Below are positions 44,140 to 53,019 of a stretch of 64,000 bases of DNA, piece after piece (position 1 is the first letter of the stretch; each line of letters starts with the position of its first letter). The position numbers and the translations under genes are program-made. The stretch is from Chelativorans sp. YIM 93263. GTDB lineage: Bacteria > Pseudomonadota > Alphaproteobacteria > Rhizobiales > Rhizobiaceae. The notes beneath the pieces are model-generated. The model worked only from the letters and a program-made list of their open reading frames with translations, searched no databases and was not told where the DNA came from. The DNA lies in assembly GCF_028767125.1 (NCBI RefSeq), contig NZ_JAKCWP010000005.1, forward strand, positions 186,001-250,000, read 5' to 3'.

Positions 44140-44517
44140 ATGCAACCTGTTAACCTGTTCGATCTGGCTGCGCAGCAGGCACACTGGCTTTCAGCCCGTC
44201 AGGCGACGACGGCCGGAAACGTTGCCAATATTAACACCCCCGGCTACCGGGCGCTCGACATCGAGCCTTTCGAGCACGTGCTGGACAACACGCAGGTGAA
44301 GATCGCAACGACAAACCCCGGTCACCTGAAAACCGGTGTGACCGAAGCTTCGTATGGCCTGGAGGAGCAGGACAATCCGGAACTTCTGCCCTCCGAAAAC
44401 AGCGTCGTGCTTGAGGATGAGCTTGCCAAATCCGGCGAGGTTCGCAGAGGATTCGAGCTTAACACGGCGATTGTGAAGGCGTTTCACCGTATGATCATGT
44501 CGACGACGAGAGGCTGA
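44140..44517 (+). CDS. flgB: Flagellar proximal rod protein FlgB
   Basis: 125 residues with the rod-family N-terminus [24 protein letters not shown] near 15-38 and the C-terminal [20 protein letters not shown]. Exported without a cleaved signal. Starts ATG 44140, 116 bases after the upstream gene, so an internal promoter may lie here. Followed by flgC after 5 bases. Confidence 0.95.
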   Translation: MQPVNLFDLAAQQAHWLSARQATTAGNVANINTPGYRALDIEPFEHVLDNTQVKIATTNPGHLKTGVTEASYGLEEQDNPELLPSENSVVLEDELAKSGEVRRGFELNTAIVKAFHRMIMSTTRG

Positions 44518-44522
44518 CCCCG

Positions 44523-44942
44523 ATGGATGCACTAACCACCGCACTTAAGGTTTCTGCTTCGGGGCTTGGCGCTCAATCGACACGTATGCGCGTTGTGTCG
44601 GAGAACCTCGCGAACGCACAATCGACCAGTGATGTCCCGGGCGGTGATCCCTATCGTCGGAAGACGATCAGCTTCGAAGCTGAACTCGACCGCGCCTCCG
44701 GCGGCAGCCTCGTCGAAATCGCCGCCATAGCGCGCGACCTGTCGGACTTTCGCCTAGAATACCAGCCGGGCCACAAGGCAGCTGACGAGAACGGTTACGT
44801 GAAAATGCCGAACGTCAACATGCTGGTGGAAATGGCTGACATGCGGGAGGCGAACCGCGGCTATGAGGCGAACCTGCAGTCGATCAAGCAGGCGCGGGAA
44901 CTCATTACTATGACCATCGATCTCTTACGGAGCGGCGCATGA
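44523..44942 (+). CDS. flgC: Flagellar proximal rod protein FlgC
   Basis: 139 residues. N-terminal [29 protein letters not shown] and C-terminal [36 protein letters not shown] are the diagnostic rod sequences. Overlaps fliE by four bases (ATGA). Confidence 0.96.
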   Translation: MDALTTALKVSASGLGAQSTRMRVVSENLANAQSTSDVPGGDPYRRKTISFEAELDRASGGSLVEIAAIARDLSDFRLEYQPGHKAADENGYVKMPNVNMLVEMADMREANRGYEANLQSIKQARELITMTIDLLRSGA

Positions 44943-45235
44943 TTACCGGAATCGGCGATCTGACACGGCTTCCTGGTTTGCAGGAAATCCCGCAATCTCG
45001 CCCCACGGCCCCTGACAGTGATGCATTTTCCGCCATGGTGGCTGAATTCGCCACAACCACGGTCAATCGGCTCGAGAATGCCGAAAATCTTTCCATTCAA
45101 GCGCTGCAGGGCGAGGCGAACACACGCGAAGTCGTTGACGCCGTAATGACCGCTGAACAGTCGCTCCAGTCGGCGATTGCCATTCGGGACAAGATCGTCA
45201 CCGCGTACATGGAAATCAGCCGGATGGCGATCTGA
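44939..45235 (+). CDS. fliE: Flagellar hook-basal body protein FliE
   Basis: 98 residues; adaptor between MS ring and rod. The family C-terminus is [34 protein letters not shown] with the IRDKxVxAYxEIxRM pattern. Coupled to flgC; 14 bases before flgG with GAAGGAG as ribosome site for the latter. Confidence 0.95.
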   Translation: MITGIGDLTRLPGLQEIPQSRPTAPDSDAFSAMVAEFATTTVNRLENAENLSIQALQGEANTREVVDAVMTAEQSLQSAIAIRDKIVTAYMEISRMAI

Positions 45236-45249
45236 AGGAGAACCAACGC

Positions 45250-46038
45250 ATGAAAGCCTTATCCGTCGCCGCCACCGGCATGAGCGCGCAGCAGCTCAAC
45301 CTTGAAGTGATCGCCAACAACATAGCAAACATAAACACGACCGGCTTCAAACGGGCGCGCGCGGAATTTTCCGACCTGCTGTACCAGACGGTACGCCTGC
45401 AGGGTGTTCCCGAGCGCGCCAATCAGAACATCGTTCCCGAAGGCGCAAATATCGGCCTGGGAACGAAGGTTTCTGCCGTACGCAATCTGCACCAGCAGGG
45501 TCCGCTGACGAACACCGGCAACAAGCTGGATCTGGCCCTCGCTGGCCGCGGCTGGTTCCAGATCGAGGGAGCCAATGGCGAAGTCCTCTACACCCGTGCC
45601 GGTTCATTCAACACCAATGCAAACGGCGAATTGGTCACCTCCGACGGGTATCCGGTCGTGCCCGATATCGTCGTCCCGGAAGACGCGGTGGATGTTGTCA
45701 TAAACGCATCGGGCCAGGTCTTCGCGCAAATCGACGGGCAGGAGGCCCTGGAGGAGCTTGGCCAGCTCACACTCGCCAGTTTCGCAAACGAGGCCGGCCT
45801 TGCACCAATCGGAAGCAATCTGTTCCGCGAGACCGAGGCTTCGGGTCCTGCAGCTGTCGGCGTGCCGGGCGACCCCGGCTTCGCCACCATAGAACAGGAG
45901 TACCTGGAGGGTTCCAACGTGGATCCGGTGAAGGAGATCACGGAGCTGATCTCGGCTCAGCGCGCTTACGAAATGAACTCCAAGGTCATCACTGCAGCCG
46001 ACGAGATGGCCGCCACCGTAACCCAGGGCATGCGATAG
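45250..46038 (+). CDS. flgG: Flagellar distal rod protein FlgG
   Basis: 262 residues, the normal length. N-terminal [35 protein letters not shown] near 6-40; [38 protein letters not shown] in the middle; C-terminal [31 protein letters not shown]. Distal rod subunit under L/P rings. Confidence 0.97.
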   Translation: MKALSVAATGMSAQQLNLEVIANNIANINTTGFKRARAEFSDLLYQTVRLQGVPERANQNIVPEGANIGLGTKVSAVRNLHQQGPLTNTGNKLDLALAGRGWFQIEGANGEVLYTRAGSFNTNANGELVTSDGYPVVPDIVVPEDAVDVVINASGQVFAQIDGQEALEELGQLTLASFANEAGLAPIGSNLFRETEASGPAAVGVPGDPGFATIEQEYLEGSNVDPVKEITELISAQRAYEMNSKVITAADEMAATVTQGMR

Positions 46039-46039
46039 G

Positions 46040-46510
46040 ATGAAACGTTTGCTGCCACGGCGAGCCATTCTGACGGGGCTTGTTGCGGGGCTCACGTTCC
46101 TCGCCGCGCCTGCGCAGGCAGACGAACGCGTCGTCGTTCCCACGCAAGTCATCTACCCGGGCGAGACGATCTATGCCGGCGCTCTGAAGGAAATGATCTT
46201 GAATCGCCGCAAACGCCATACGCCTGATCTAGCACGTTCTCCGCAACAGCTGGACGGCAAGGTGGCGCGACGGACGCTCCTGCCCGGCCGCATGATCTCG
46301 CTCTCGTCGATCCGCGAGCCCCATCTGGTAGAGCGCGGCACCGAGGTAACCGCCGTTTTCTCCGACAATGGTTTGATTATTTCGACCCGCGCCGTTCCAC
46401 AGCAATCCGCAGGGGCCGGTGACATGGTGAAGCTGCGCAATATGGATAGCGGCACCACTTTCTCCGGTATCGTGATGCAGGACGGAACTGTCCGGGTGAG
46501 TGCACGATGA
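46040..46510 (+). CDS. flgA: P-ring assembly chaperone FlgA
   Basis: 156 residues with a Sec signal peptide (MKRLLPRRAILTGLVAGLTF...APAQA) cleaved near residue 27. The C-terminal SAF domain is VARRTLLPGRMISLSSIREPHLVERGTEV followed by GAGDMVKLRNMDSGTTFSGIV. It is shorter than enteric FlgA (about 219), which is usual for rhizobia. Periplasmic; needed to assemble FlgI. Overlaps flgI by four bases. Confidence 0.93.
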   Translation: MKRLLPRRAILTGLVAGLTFLAAPAQADERVVVPTQVIYPGETIYAGALKEMILNRRKRHTPDLARSPQQLDGKVARRTLLPGRMISLSSIREPHLVERGTEVTAVFSDNGLIISTRAVPQQSAGAGDMVKLRNMDSGTTFSGIVMQDGTVRVSAR

Positions 46511-47640
46511 TCGTTCGGGGCCTTATCCTCGGAATGATGCTCCTTGCCGCGGCAGCCACCGCTATGGCGGGAGCGGCGGATGCGGAAGGCATGGCTGGTC
46601 GCTCGCGCATCAAGGATGTCGCGGAACTCCAGGTCGCCCGGGACAACCAGCTCGTTGGATACGGTCTCGTCATCGGGCTGAACGGAACCGGCGATGGTCT
46701 GCGCAACTCGCCTTTCACCGAACAGTCCATCCGCGCCATGCTGGAGAACCTGGGTGTCGCCGCCGAAGGCGGCCGCACACGCGCGGAAAACGTCGCTGCG
46801 GTGATTGTTACTGCCGATCTGCCGCCCTTTGTCCAATCGGGCGCGCGCATCGATGTGAGCGTGTCATCCTTGGGCGACGCGGACTCCCTCGCCGGCGGTA
46901 CCCTTGTCATGACTCCGCTTCGCGCGGCCGATGGGGACATATACGCTGTGGCTCAGGGCTCCGTCATCGTTTCCGGGTTCGAAGCCCAGGGGCAAGCGGA
47001 AACCGTGACGAGGGGCGTCCCGACCTCCGGCCGGGTGCCGAACGGTGCAATTATCGAGCGGGAAGTCCCCGGCGCCATGAACGATCTCCTCGTCCTCACC
47101 CTGCAGCTGCGCAATCCGGATTTCACCACCGCCATACGCATCACCGACGCGATCAATGCCTATACGGGACGGCGCTTCGGTGCGCCGCTCGCGACGGAAC
47201 AGGACTCCAACACCGTGTCCGTGCGCAAGCCGAAAGGCATCTCCGCCGCGCGTTTTTATTCGGAGCTGGAGAACCTGACGGTCAATGCGGATGCCCCGGC
47301 GCGCGTTGTGGTCGACGAACGAACTGGAACCATCGTCATCGGAAACGATGTTCGCATCTCACGCGTCGCCATCAGCCACGGCGCGCTGACGGTCCGCGTC
47401 ACCGAAATGCCCCGGGTTGTCCAGCCCGCACCCTTTTCCTGGGGCGAAACCGAGATCGAACCTTTGACAGACATCGAGATCGACGAGCCCGAAGCCAATG
47501 TTGCCGTTCTCGACGGCCCGGATCTGCAAACCCTTGTTTCCGGCCTCAATCGGCTCGGCGTGGAGCCCAGCGGCATCATTGCCATTCTTCAGGGCATCAA
47601 GTCCGCCGGCGCGCTGCAGGCTGAGCTCGTGTTGCAATAG
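46507..47640 (+). CDS. flgI: Flagellar P-ring protein FlgI
   Basis: 377 residues with a signal peptide in the first 25. Characteristic stretches: RIKDVAELQVARDNQLVGYGLVIGLNGTGDGL near 34-65, SVSSLGDADSLAGGTLVMTPL near 118-138, and the C-terminal LVSGLNRLGVEPSGIIAILQGIKSAGALQAEL. A long open frame in another phase over the same bases is a shadow. Forms the peptidoglycan-level bushing. Confidence 0.97.
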   Translation: MIVRGLILGMMLLAAAATAMAGAADAEGMAGRSRIKDVAELQVARDNQLVGYGLVIGLNGTGDGLRNSPFTEQSIRAMLENLGVAAEGGRTRAENVAAVIVTADLPPFVQSGARIDVSVSSLGDADSLAGGTLVMTPLRAADGDIYAVAQGSVIVSGFEAQGQAETVTRGVPTSGRVPNGAIIEREVPGAMNDLLVLTLQLRNPDFTTAIRITDAINAYTGRRFGAPLATEQDSNTVSVRKPKGISAARFYSELENLTVNADAPARVVVDERTGTIVIGNDVRISRVAISHGALTVRVTEMPRVVQPAPFSWGETEIEPLTDIEIDEPEANVAVLDGPDLQTLVSGLNRLGVEPSGIIAILQGIKSAGALQAELVLQ

Positions 47641-47649
47641 GAGCGATGC

Positions 47650-48180
47650 ATGAAGACCTTCGCGTTTGCACAAACCGTCATGCCCGCAGGCGCCAGCAAG
47701 GCTTTGCCGGCCGCACTCGTCGCAGCTCTGCTGGCTTTTCCCGGCATCACTGCCCAGGCAGCCGAACCTGACACGGTCGCTCTAGGAGATGAGGTGCAGC
47801 GTTTCTGCACGAACATCGCAGATGAGGCGCGTGACCATCGGTATGCACTCCAGAAACAGGAACTCGCGCGGCTGCGCGAGGAGGTGGACGGCCGTATCGT
47901 CGCCCTTGAAGACAAACGGGCCGAATTCGAAATCTGGCTCGACCGTCGTGAGGCGTTCCTCGACAAGGCCACGAATGGCTTGGTCGAGATTTACGCCAGC
48001 ATGCGGCCCGATGCAGCCGCCGAACGCCTTGCAGAAGTGCGAGTGGAACTCGCCGCCGCCATCCTGATGAAGCTCAAGCCGCGTGACGCAGGCGTGATCC
48101 TGGACGAAATGAACAGCGAGTCGGCGGCCATGCTGACCACAATTATTGCAAGCGCCGCTCGTCCTGAGGATCCGTCGTGA
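47650..48180 (+). CDS. motE: Motility protein MotE (chaperone for MotC)
   Basis: 176 residues with an N-terminal signal (hydrophobic ALPAALVAALLAFPGITAQA near 18-37). A coiled coil follows near 55-105 (QKQELARLREEVDGRIVALEDKRAEFEIWLD). The C-terminal MgtE_N-like module is AAAILMKLKPRDAGVILDEMNSESAAMLTTII. In Sinorhizobium MotE is a periplasmic chaperone for MotC, which is also encoded here. The coding end overlaps flgH. Confidence 0.88.
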   Translation: MKTFAFAQTVMPAGASKALPAALVAALLAFPGITAQAAEPDTVALGDEVQRFCTNIADEARDHRYALQKQELARLREEVDGRIVALEDKRAEFEIWLDRREAFLDKATNGLVEIYASMRPDAAAERLAEVRVELAAAILMKLKPRDAGVILDEMNSESAAMLTTIIASAARPEDPS

Positions 48181-48884
48181 AGTTTGTAGCCATTAGCGTA
48201 CTGCTTGCCGGCTCGCTCGCCTTTTCGGGATGTGCGTCATTCGACGAGCTTGGAAAACCGCCAGCGCTTTCGCCCGTCGGAGCCGGGGCGGTTCCGACTG
48301 CACTTCCAGCGTATCATTATCCCAGCGAGCCGCAGCATGCGCCCGGCCCGCATTCGCTATGGCAAGACCGGAAAGGGCGCTTCTTCACCGATCCACGCGC
48401 GCTGAACGTCGGTGATATTCTAACGGTCAGGATCGCACTCAACGACGAGGCGCGTTTCGTGAACGAGTCGCAACGCTCGCGCCAGTCCGGGCGCAGTCTC
48501 GGCCTTTTCGGGACCTTTTCCGCCGGTGGCAGCGGATCGTCCGCATCCGCCGAAGGAGATATCGACTCGGACACCTCCTCCGTCGGGGTCGGCTCCACCG
48601 AACGTTCCGAAAACCTCGAGCTCGTAATGGCCGCTGTAGTGACCGGTAAGCTGCCGAACGGCAACATGCGGATCTCCGGAACACAGGAAGTGCGCGTCAA
48701 TGCCGAGCTGCGTGTGCTCACCCTCGCCGGCATCGTCCGGCCGATCGATATCGGGCCGAACAACACGATTTCCTACGAGCGCATTGCCGAAGCACGCATT
48801 TCCTATGGCGGCCGCGGTCGCCTGACGGAAGTTCAGCAGCCGCCCTATGGGCAACAGATTCTCGATACGGTGTTGCCGTTCTAG
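48177..48884 (+). CDS. flgH: Flagellar L-ring lipoprotein FlgH
   Basis: 235 residues starting at GTG 48177. Lipobox AFSGC with the lipidated Cys near residue 19. Conserved blocks: SLWQDRKGRFFTDPRALNVGDILTVRI near 60-86 and LPNGNMRISGTQEVRVNAELRVLTLAGIVRP near 159-189. Outer-membrane ring of the basal body. Overlaps motE by four bases. Confidence 0.96.
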   Translation: MKFVAISVLLAGSLAFSGCASFDELGKPPALSPVGAGAVPTALPAYHYPSEPQHAPGPHSLWQDRKGRFFTDPRALNVGDILTVRIALNDEARFVNESQRSRQSGRSLGLFGTFSAGGSGSSASAEGDIDSDTSSVGVGSTERSENLELVMAAVVTGKLPNGNMRISGTQEVRVNAELRVLTLAGIVRPIDIGPNNTISYERIAEARISYGGRGRLTEVQQPPYGQQILDTVLPF

Positions 48885-48920
48885 AAGCTGACCTGGCTTA
48901 ACCGAAGAGGACAAACCGCA

Positions 48921-49418
48921 GTGGCTCTGGTCGCGGGAGAAGAAGCGAAGAAAAAAGGACCGTCACCATTGGTGCAGCTTTTGGCTCTGCTGGTGGTGAC
49001 CGCCATTGCAGCGGGGATCGGCTGGTACGCCGGCGGCTACCTGCAGGCTAACCGAACACCGGCTTCCGATGCGGCGGAAGCGGAGGGGAACGACGGGCAG
49101 GCGACCGGTCAGACGGAAATCGCAACTGCTGATTCTCCGCGCGTGGTGGCGTTGGAGCCAATCATGACCAGCCTGGCGGATCCGCACGATGTGTGGGTAC
49201 GTCTGGAACTGGCCCTCGTCTTCAATGAAGATTCCTCGTCCTCGCCTGCCCACGAGATCCATCAGGATCTTTTCGCCTACGTGCGGACGCTCAAGCTCAG
49301 GCAGATCGATACGCCGAGCGGCTTTCAGAACCTCAAGGCAGACCTGCTCGAGCGGGCCAAAATCCGCAGTGGTGGCCAGGTAAGCGACGTTCTCATCACG
49401 ACATTTCTGTACGAATGA
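48921..49418 (+). CDS. fliL: Flagellar basal body-associated protein FliL
   Basis: 165 residues from GTG 48921. One membrane span near 17-38 (LVQLLALLVVTAIAAGIGWYAGG), then a periplasmic domain with VWVRLELALVFNEDSS and the C-terminal VSDVLITTFLYE. Modulates stator function next to the rotor. Overlaps fliP by four bases. Confidence 0.92.
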   Translation: MALVAGEEAKKKGPSPLVQLLALLVVTAIAAGIGWYAGGYLQANRTPASDAAEAEGNDGQATGQTEIATADSPRVVALEPIMTSLADPHDVWVRLELALVFNEDSSSSPAHEIHQDLFAYVRTLKLRQIDTPSGFQNLKADLLERAKIRSGGQVSDVLITTFLYE

Positions 49419-50152
49419 AACGCGCAATCATCGCTCTCGCCGCACTGCTTTTCCTGAGCCTGCCCGCCGGCGCGCAATCGCTCGATTTTGGCGCGCTGAC
49501 CGGCGACGCGGACGGAACCACAATCGGCTACATTATCCAGCTCTTTGGAGTCCTGACGGTTCTTTCCATCGCGCCTGGCATTCTCATCATGGTGACCAGC
49601 TTTACGCGCTTCGTCATCGTTTTTGCCATTCTGCGCGCCGGCATGGGCCTACCATCCACCCCGGCCAATCTCATCCTCATCAGCCTGTCGCTCTTCATGA
49701 CCTTTTATGTCATGGCGCCAACTTTCGATCAGGCCTGGAACGATGGAATTCGGCCGCTGATGAACAACGAGATCAGCGAGGCCGCGGCCGCGGAACGGAT
49801 TTCCGAGCCGTTTCGTGGGTTCATGGCGGAAAATGTGCGCGAGCAGGACTACAACCTTTTTGTCGACCTCGCTGTCGAACGGAGCACTCTGGAGACATCG
49901 GCCGAGGTAGCGGATTTCCGCGTCCTCGCGCCCGCCTTCCTCATTTCCGAAATCCGGCGCGGCTTCGAAATCGGTTTTCTCATCGTCCTGCCGTTTCTGG
50001 TGATCGACCTCATCGTCGCCACCATCACCATGTCCATGGGCATGATGATGCTGCCGCCGACCGTCGTTTCCCTACCATTCAAGATTCTCTTCTTCGTCCT
50101 CATCGATGGGTGGAATCTGCTGGTTGGCAGCCTGGTCCGCAGCTTCGCCTGA
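49415..50152 (+). CDS. fliP: Flagellar export gate protein FliP
   Basis: 245 residues with a cleavable signal (MKRAIIALAALLFLSLPAGAQ). Spans include LFGVLTVLSIAPGILIMVTSFTRFVIVFAILR and FLIVLPFLVIDLIVATITMSMGMMMLPPTVVSLPFKILFFVLIDGW, the latter being the strongest family marker. Core of the FliPQR gate. Last gene of the plus arm; the flagellin gene follows after 172 bases. Confidence 0.97.
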   Translation: MKRAIIALAALLFLSLPAGAQSLDFGALTGDADGTTIGYIIQLFGVLTVLSIAPGILIMVTSFTRFVIVFAILRAGMGLPSTPANLILISLSLFMTFYVMAPTFDQAWNDGIRPLMNNEISEAAAAERISEPFRGFMAENVREQDYNLFVDLAVERSTLETSAEVADFRVLAPAFLISEIRRGFEIGFLIVLPFLVIDLIVATITMSMGMMMLPPTVVSLPFKILFFVLIDGWNLLVGSLVRSFA

Positions 50153-50229
50153 GCACCAATCGATCTTTTCCGGCGACCTTATCTTTTTGGTAGGATTTTA
50201 GCGCCATAAAGGCCGCATCGCATGGCGGA

Positions 50230-50248
50230 GTGAGTTGCACCAACTCAC
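50230..50248 (+). promoter_or_regulatory. Hairpin 1 upstream of flagellin
   Basis: Perfect 8-base stem GTGAGTTG / CAACTCAC with a 3-base loop, 77 bases before the flagellin ATG. Probably part of the flagellin leader or its promoter. A regulator site for Rem or a structure for FlbT are both possible. Confidence 0.5.
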
Positions 50249-50266
50249 GGCATGATGCCTCTCCGT

Positions 50267-50287
50267 CATACCGGTCGGCCCGGTATG
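50267..50287 (+). promoter_or_regulatory. Hairpin 2 upstream of flagellin
   Basis: Perfect 8-base stem CATACCGG / CCGGTATG with a 5-base loop, ending 37 bases before the flagellin ATG. It sits upstream of the AAGGGAC ribosome site. FlbT in related bacteria binds the flagellin mRNA leader, so this is a candidate target. Confidence 0.5.
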
Positions 50288-50324
50288 TCCCATTCCAATT
50301 TCTTAATTCAAGGGACAATTTCCC

Positions 50325-51242
50325 ATGGCAAGCATCATGACCAATGCGTCGGCTATGACGGCGCTGCAGACGCTCAATTCCATTTCCAAAGATCTCGCCA
50401 CCACACAGAACCGCATCTCGACCGGCCTGCGTGTGAACGAGGCTTCCGACAATGCTGCCTACTGGTCCATCGCCACCACCATGCGTTCGGACAACAAGGC
50501 CAACTCGGTTGTCCAGGATGCACTCGGTCTTGCCGCGGGTAAGGTCGACACCGCCTATACGGCGATGGATTCGGCCAAGGACGTAGTCGACCAGATCAAG
50601 GAAAAAGTTCTCCTCGCCAAGACATCGAGCGAAGAGGATCGCACCAAGATCCAGAGTGAGATCACGGCCCTGCAGGCACAGCTCACTGAGGCTGCCGGTG
50701 CAAGCTACGCCGGCACCAGCCTTCTTACGACCGACTCCACCGGTACGGCGACCGAGTTCAGCGTGATCTCCTCCTATAATCGCGACTCCACCGGCGCGGT
50801 CACCACAGGTCAAATCAGCGTGACGCTCGACGATGTGAGGCTGATTGACAGCGGCGGTGCCAATGCAGGCATTTTGGACACTGAATTCACAACCACCGGC
50901 GCCGGTGCCGCAACTGCATCAGTGATGACACTGGACGTCACCACAGCCGGATTGGACGACACGGACTTCAACGACATGCTGACCGGGATTGAGACCGCCC
51001 TCAGCGATGTTGCAACCGGTGCATCTTCACTCGGCGCCGCCAAGGCGCGGATCGATCTTCAGAACGACTTCACCGAGAAGCTGATGGACGCGATCGACCG
51101 TGGTGTTGGCCAGCTCGTCGATGCGGATATGAACGAGGAGTCGACGCGGCTTTCTGCCCTGCAGACGCAGCAGCAGCTGGGCATTCAGGCGCTGTCTATC
51201 GCCAACTCCAACGCTCAGAACATTCTGTCGCTGTTCCGCTAA
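50325..51242 (+). CDS. fla: Flagellin
   Basis: 305 residues. The conserved D0/D1 ends are clear: N-terminal SIMTNASAMTALQTLNSISKDL, RISTGLRVNEASDNAAYWSIA near 33-53; C-terminal LMDAIDRGVGQLVDADMNEESTRLSALQTQQQLGIQALSIANSNAQNILSLFR. The middle is short and Thr/Ser/Ala-rich. Only one flagellin gene is present here, whereas Sinorhizobium has several. A strong terminator follows, so it is its own transcription unit with its own leader. Confidence 0.97.
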   Translation: MASIMTNASAMTALQTLNSISKDLATTQNRISTGLRVNEASDNAAYWSIATTMRSDNKANSVVQDALGLAAGKVDTAYTAMDSAKDVVDQIKEKVLLAKTSSEEDRTKIQSEITALQAQLTEAAGASYAGTSLLTTDSTGTATEFSVISSYNRDSTGAVTTGQISVTLDDVRLIDSGGANAGILDTEFTTTGAGAATASVMTLDVTTAGLDDTDFNDMLTGIETALSDVATGASSLGAAKARIDLQNDFTEKLMDAIDRGVGQLVDADMNEESTRLSALQTQQQLGIQALSIANSNAQNILSLFR

Positions 51243-51290
51243 GGGAGGGGAGCCGGGGACTGACCCGGCCAATAATAAAAGCCGACAAAA

Positions 51291-51312
51291 GGGCCGCCTT
51301 TCGGGGCGGCCC
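51291..51312 (+). terminator. Intrinsic terminator of flagellin
   Basis: Perfect 8-base GC stem GGGCCGCC / GGCGGCCC with a 6-base loop TTTCGG, preceded by A-rich and followed by T-rich sequence (ATTTCATTTTC), 49 bases after the flagellin stop. This fits a rho-independent terminator, working best on the plus strand. Confidence 0.82.
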
Positions 51313-51375
51313 ATTTCATTTTCGCACAAGCTTCGCGTCCTAGGCTGCGCCGCATCATTGGCCTGGGAGTGTTTC

Positions 51376-53019
51376 GTGCCTGAACAACTTAACGCCATTG
51401 TCGAGAACCTGAAAAGTCTGGGAACGCGGCGCCTCGCCATCATGGGCGGCGTTCTGGCTCTGGTGATAAGTGTGATTACCGTCGGCGCGCTCTATCTCAA
51501 CCGCCCGGCCTATGAAACACTCTATGTCGGCCTGGAGCGCTCGGATGTGAACCAGATCGGCCTCGTTCTCTCCGAGGCAGGAATCAACTTCGATGTTGGA
51601 TCCGATGGCACAAACGTTCAGGTTCCGGTCGGTCAGACCGCCCAGGCGCGCATGCTGCTCGCGGAAAAAGGTCTCCCTTCAAGCACCAATGCCGGCTACG
51701 AACTGTTCGACAATGTCGGCTCCCTGGGCCTGACCACTTTCATGCAGGAGGTCACCCGGGTCCGTGCACTCGAAGGCGAGATTAGCCGCACGATCGGCTC
51801 CATGAGCGGCATCAAGGCTGCCCGCGTGCACCTTGTCATGCCGGAGCGTGGGAACTTCCGCCGCGAGGCTCAGACGCCCTCCGCCTCCGTGGTTATTCGC
51901 GGCTCCAGCATGGATGCTTCGGAGAAGGCATCCGCCATTCGCCACCTCGTCGCCGCCGCCGTTCCCGGACTGGATCCTGAAGAGGTCACCGTGCTCGATT
52001 CCGCCGGGACCTTGCTTGCATCCGGAGACGATCCGTCCAACAACACCGCACAGCGTTCCATCGGCGTCGAACGCACGGTGGAAAGTCAGATCGAGGAGAA
52101 TATCCGCCGCACACTAGCGCCCTATCTTGGTCCGGACAATTTCCGCGCCAGCGTGAAAGCGCGGGTCAACACCGACGCGCGCCAGGTCGAGGAAGTGATC
52201 TACGATCCCGAGTCGCAGGTCGCCCGCTCCGTTCAGGTGGTCAGGACGAACGACAGCTCCGAAAAGGAAACTGCCGCGAACCCGGCAACCGTCCTACAGA
52301 ACTTGCCTGAGGAAGGAGCCGACGTCGGCGAAATGCCCCGCTCCACCGAGCAAAGCGAGCGGCGCGAGGAAACGACCAACTACGAACTTAATACAAAGCG
52401 GATATCCACCACAAGCAACGGCTACGAAGTCACCGGCCTGTCCATGGCCGTGGTTGTGAATGAGGCCCGCATTGCATCGAGTCTGGGCGCGAACCCGACA
52501 CCGGAGCAGTTGCAGGCCCGGATCGACGAAATTCGCAGTGTTGTCGCCTCCGCTACCGGCTTTAACGAAACGCGGGGCGACGTGCTGACGGTTTCCGCGG
52601 TCGAGTTCATGCAGGATCTCGAAGGCGCCGCGACCACCGAGTCGAGCATGCTGGTCTCCCTGAACAGGCATGCCGGAACACTGATCAATGCCGCTGCCTT
52701 TATTCTCGTCGCCTTCCTTGTAACCTGGTTCGGCCTCAAACCTCTGGGCACCGCCCTCACCCGTACCGCAAACGCGGACACGCCGGCCATTGAAAGTAAC
52801 GGGCAAGCGTCTCTGCCGAATCATACCGGCCAAGTCCCGTCGACCGAAGAGGGCGACGGGATGGTGCCCACCTACGAGGAAGTCGAAGGAACGCCGCAGA
52901 ACCTACGGATAAAACCTGCGCCACAGGACCGCCTCGCGCGCATGGTCGATCTCAGTGAAGAGCGCACTGCCCATATCCTGCGCAAGTGGGCAAGCGCTGA
53001 AGCGGAGGCCACCGGTTGA
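51376..53019 (+). CDS. fliF: Flagellar MS-ring protein FliF
   Basis: 547 residues from GTG 51376 (GGGAG upstream). First span near 22-43 (LAIMGGVLALVISVITVGALYL), ring-building domains with YETLYVGLERSDVNQI and the hallmark VTRVRALEGEISRTIGSMSGIKAARVHLVMPE near 124-156. Second span near 440-460 (LINAAAFILVAFLVTWFGL). The C-terminal FliG-binding tail ends HILRKWASAEAEATG. It lies next to flagellin, not next to visN as in Sinorhizobium. Overlaps the next gene by one base. Confidence 0.95.
   Translation: MPEQLNAIVENLKSLGTRRLAIMGGVLALVISVITVGALYLNRPAYETLYVGLERSDVNQIGLVLSEAGINFDVGSDGTNVQVPVGQTAQARMLLAEKGLPSSTNAGYELFDNVGSLGLTTFMQEVTRVRALEGEISRTIGSMSGIKAARVHLVMPERGNFRREAQTPSASVVIRGSSMDASEKASAIRHLVAAAVPGLDPEEVTVLDSAGTLLASGDDPSNNTAQRSIGVERTVESQIEENIRRTLAPYLGPDNFRASVKARVNTDARQVEEVIYDPESQVARSVQVVRTNDSSEKETAANPATVLQNLPEEGADVGEMPRSTEQSERREETTNYELNTKRISTTSNGYEVTGLSMAVVVNEARIASSLGANPTPEQLQARIDEIRSVVASATGFNETRGDVLTVSAVEFMQDLEGAATTESSMLVSLNRHAGTLINAAAFILVAFLVTWFGLKPLGTALTRTANADTPAIESNGQASLPNHTGQVPSTEEGDGMVPTYEEVEGTPQNLRIKPAPQDRLARMVDLSEERTAHILRKWASAEAEATG

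Noticed and set aside
46500-47624. 374-codon plus-strand open frame over flgI
   Set aside because: Arg/His/Cys-rich translation in another phase of a firmly identified flgI.
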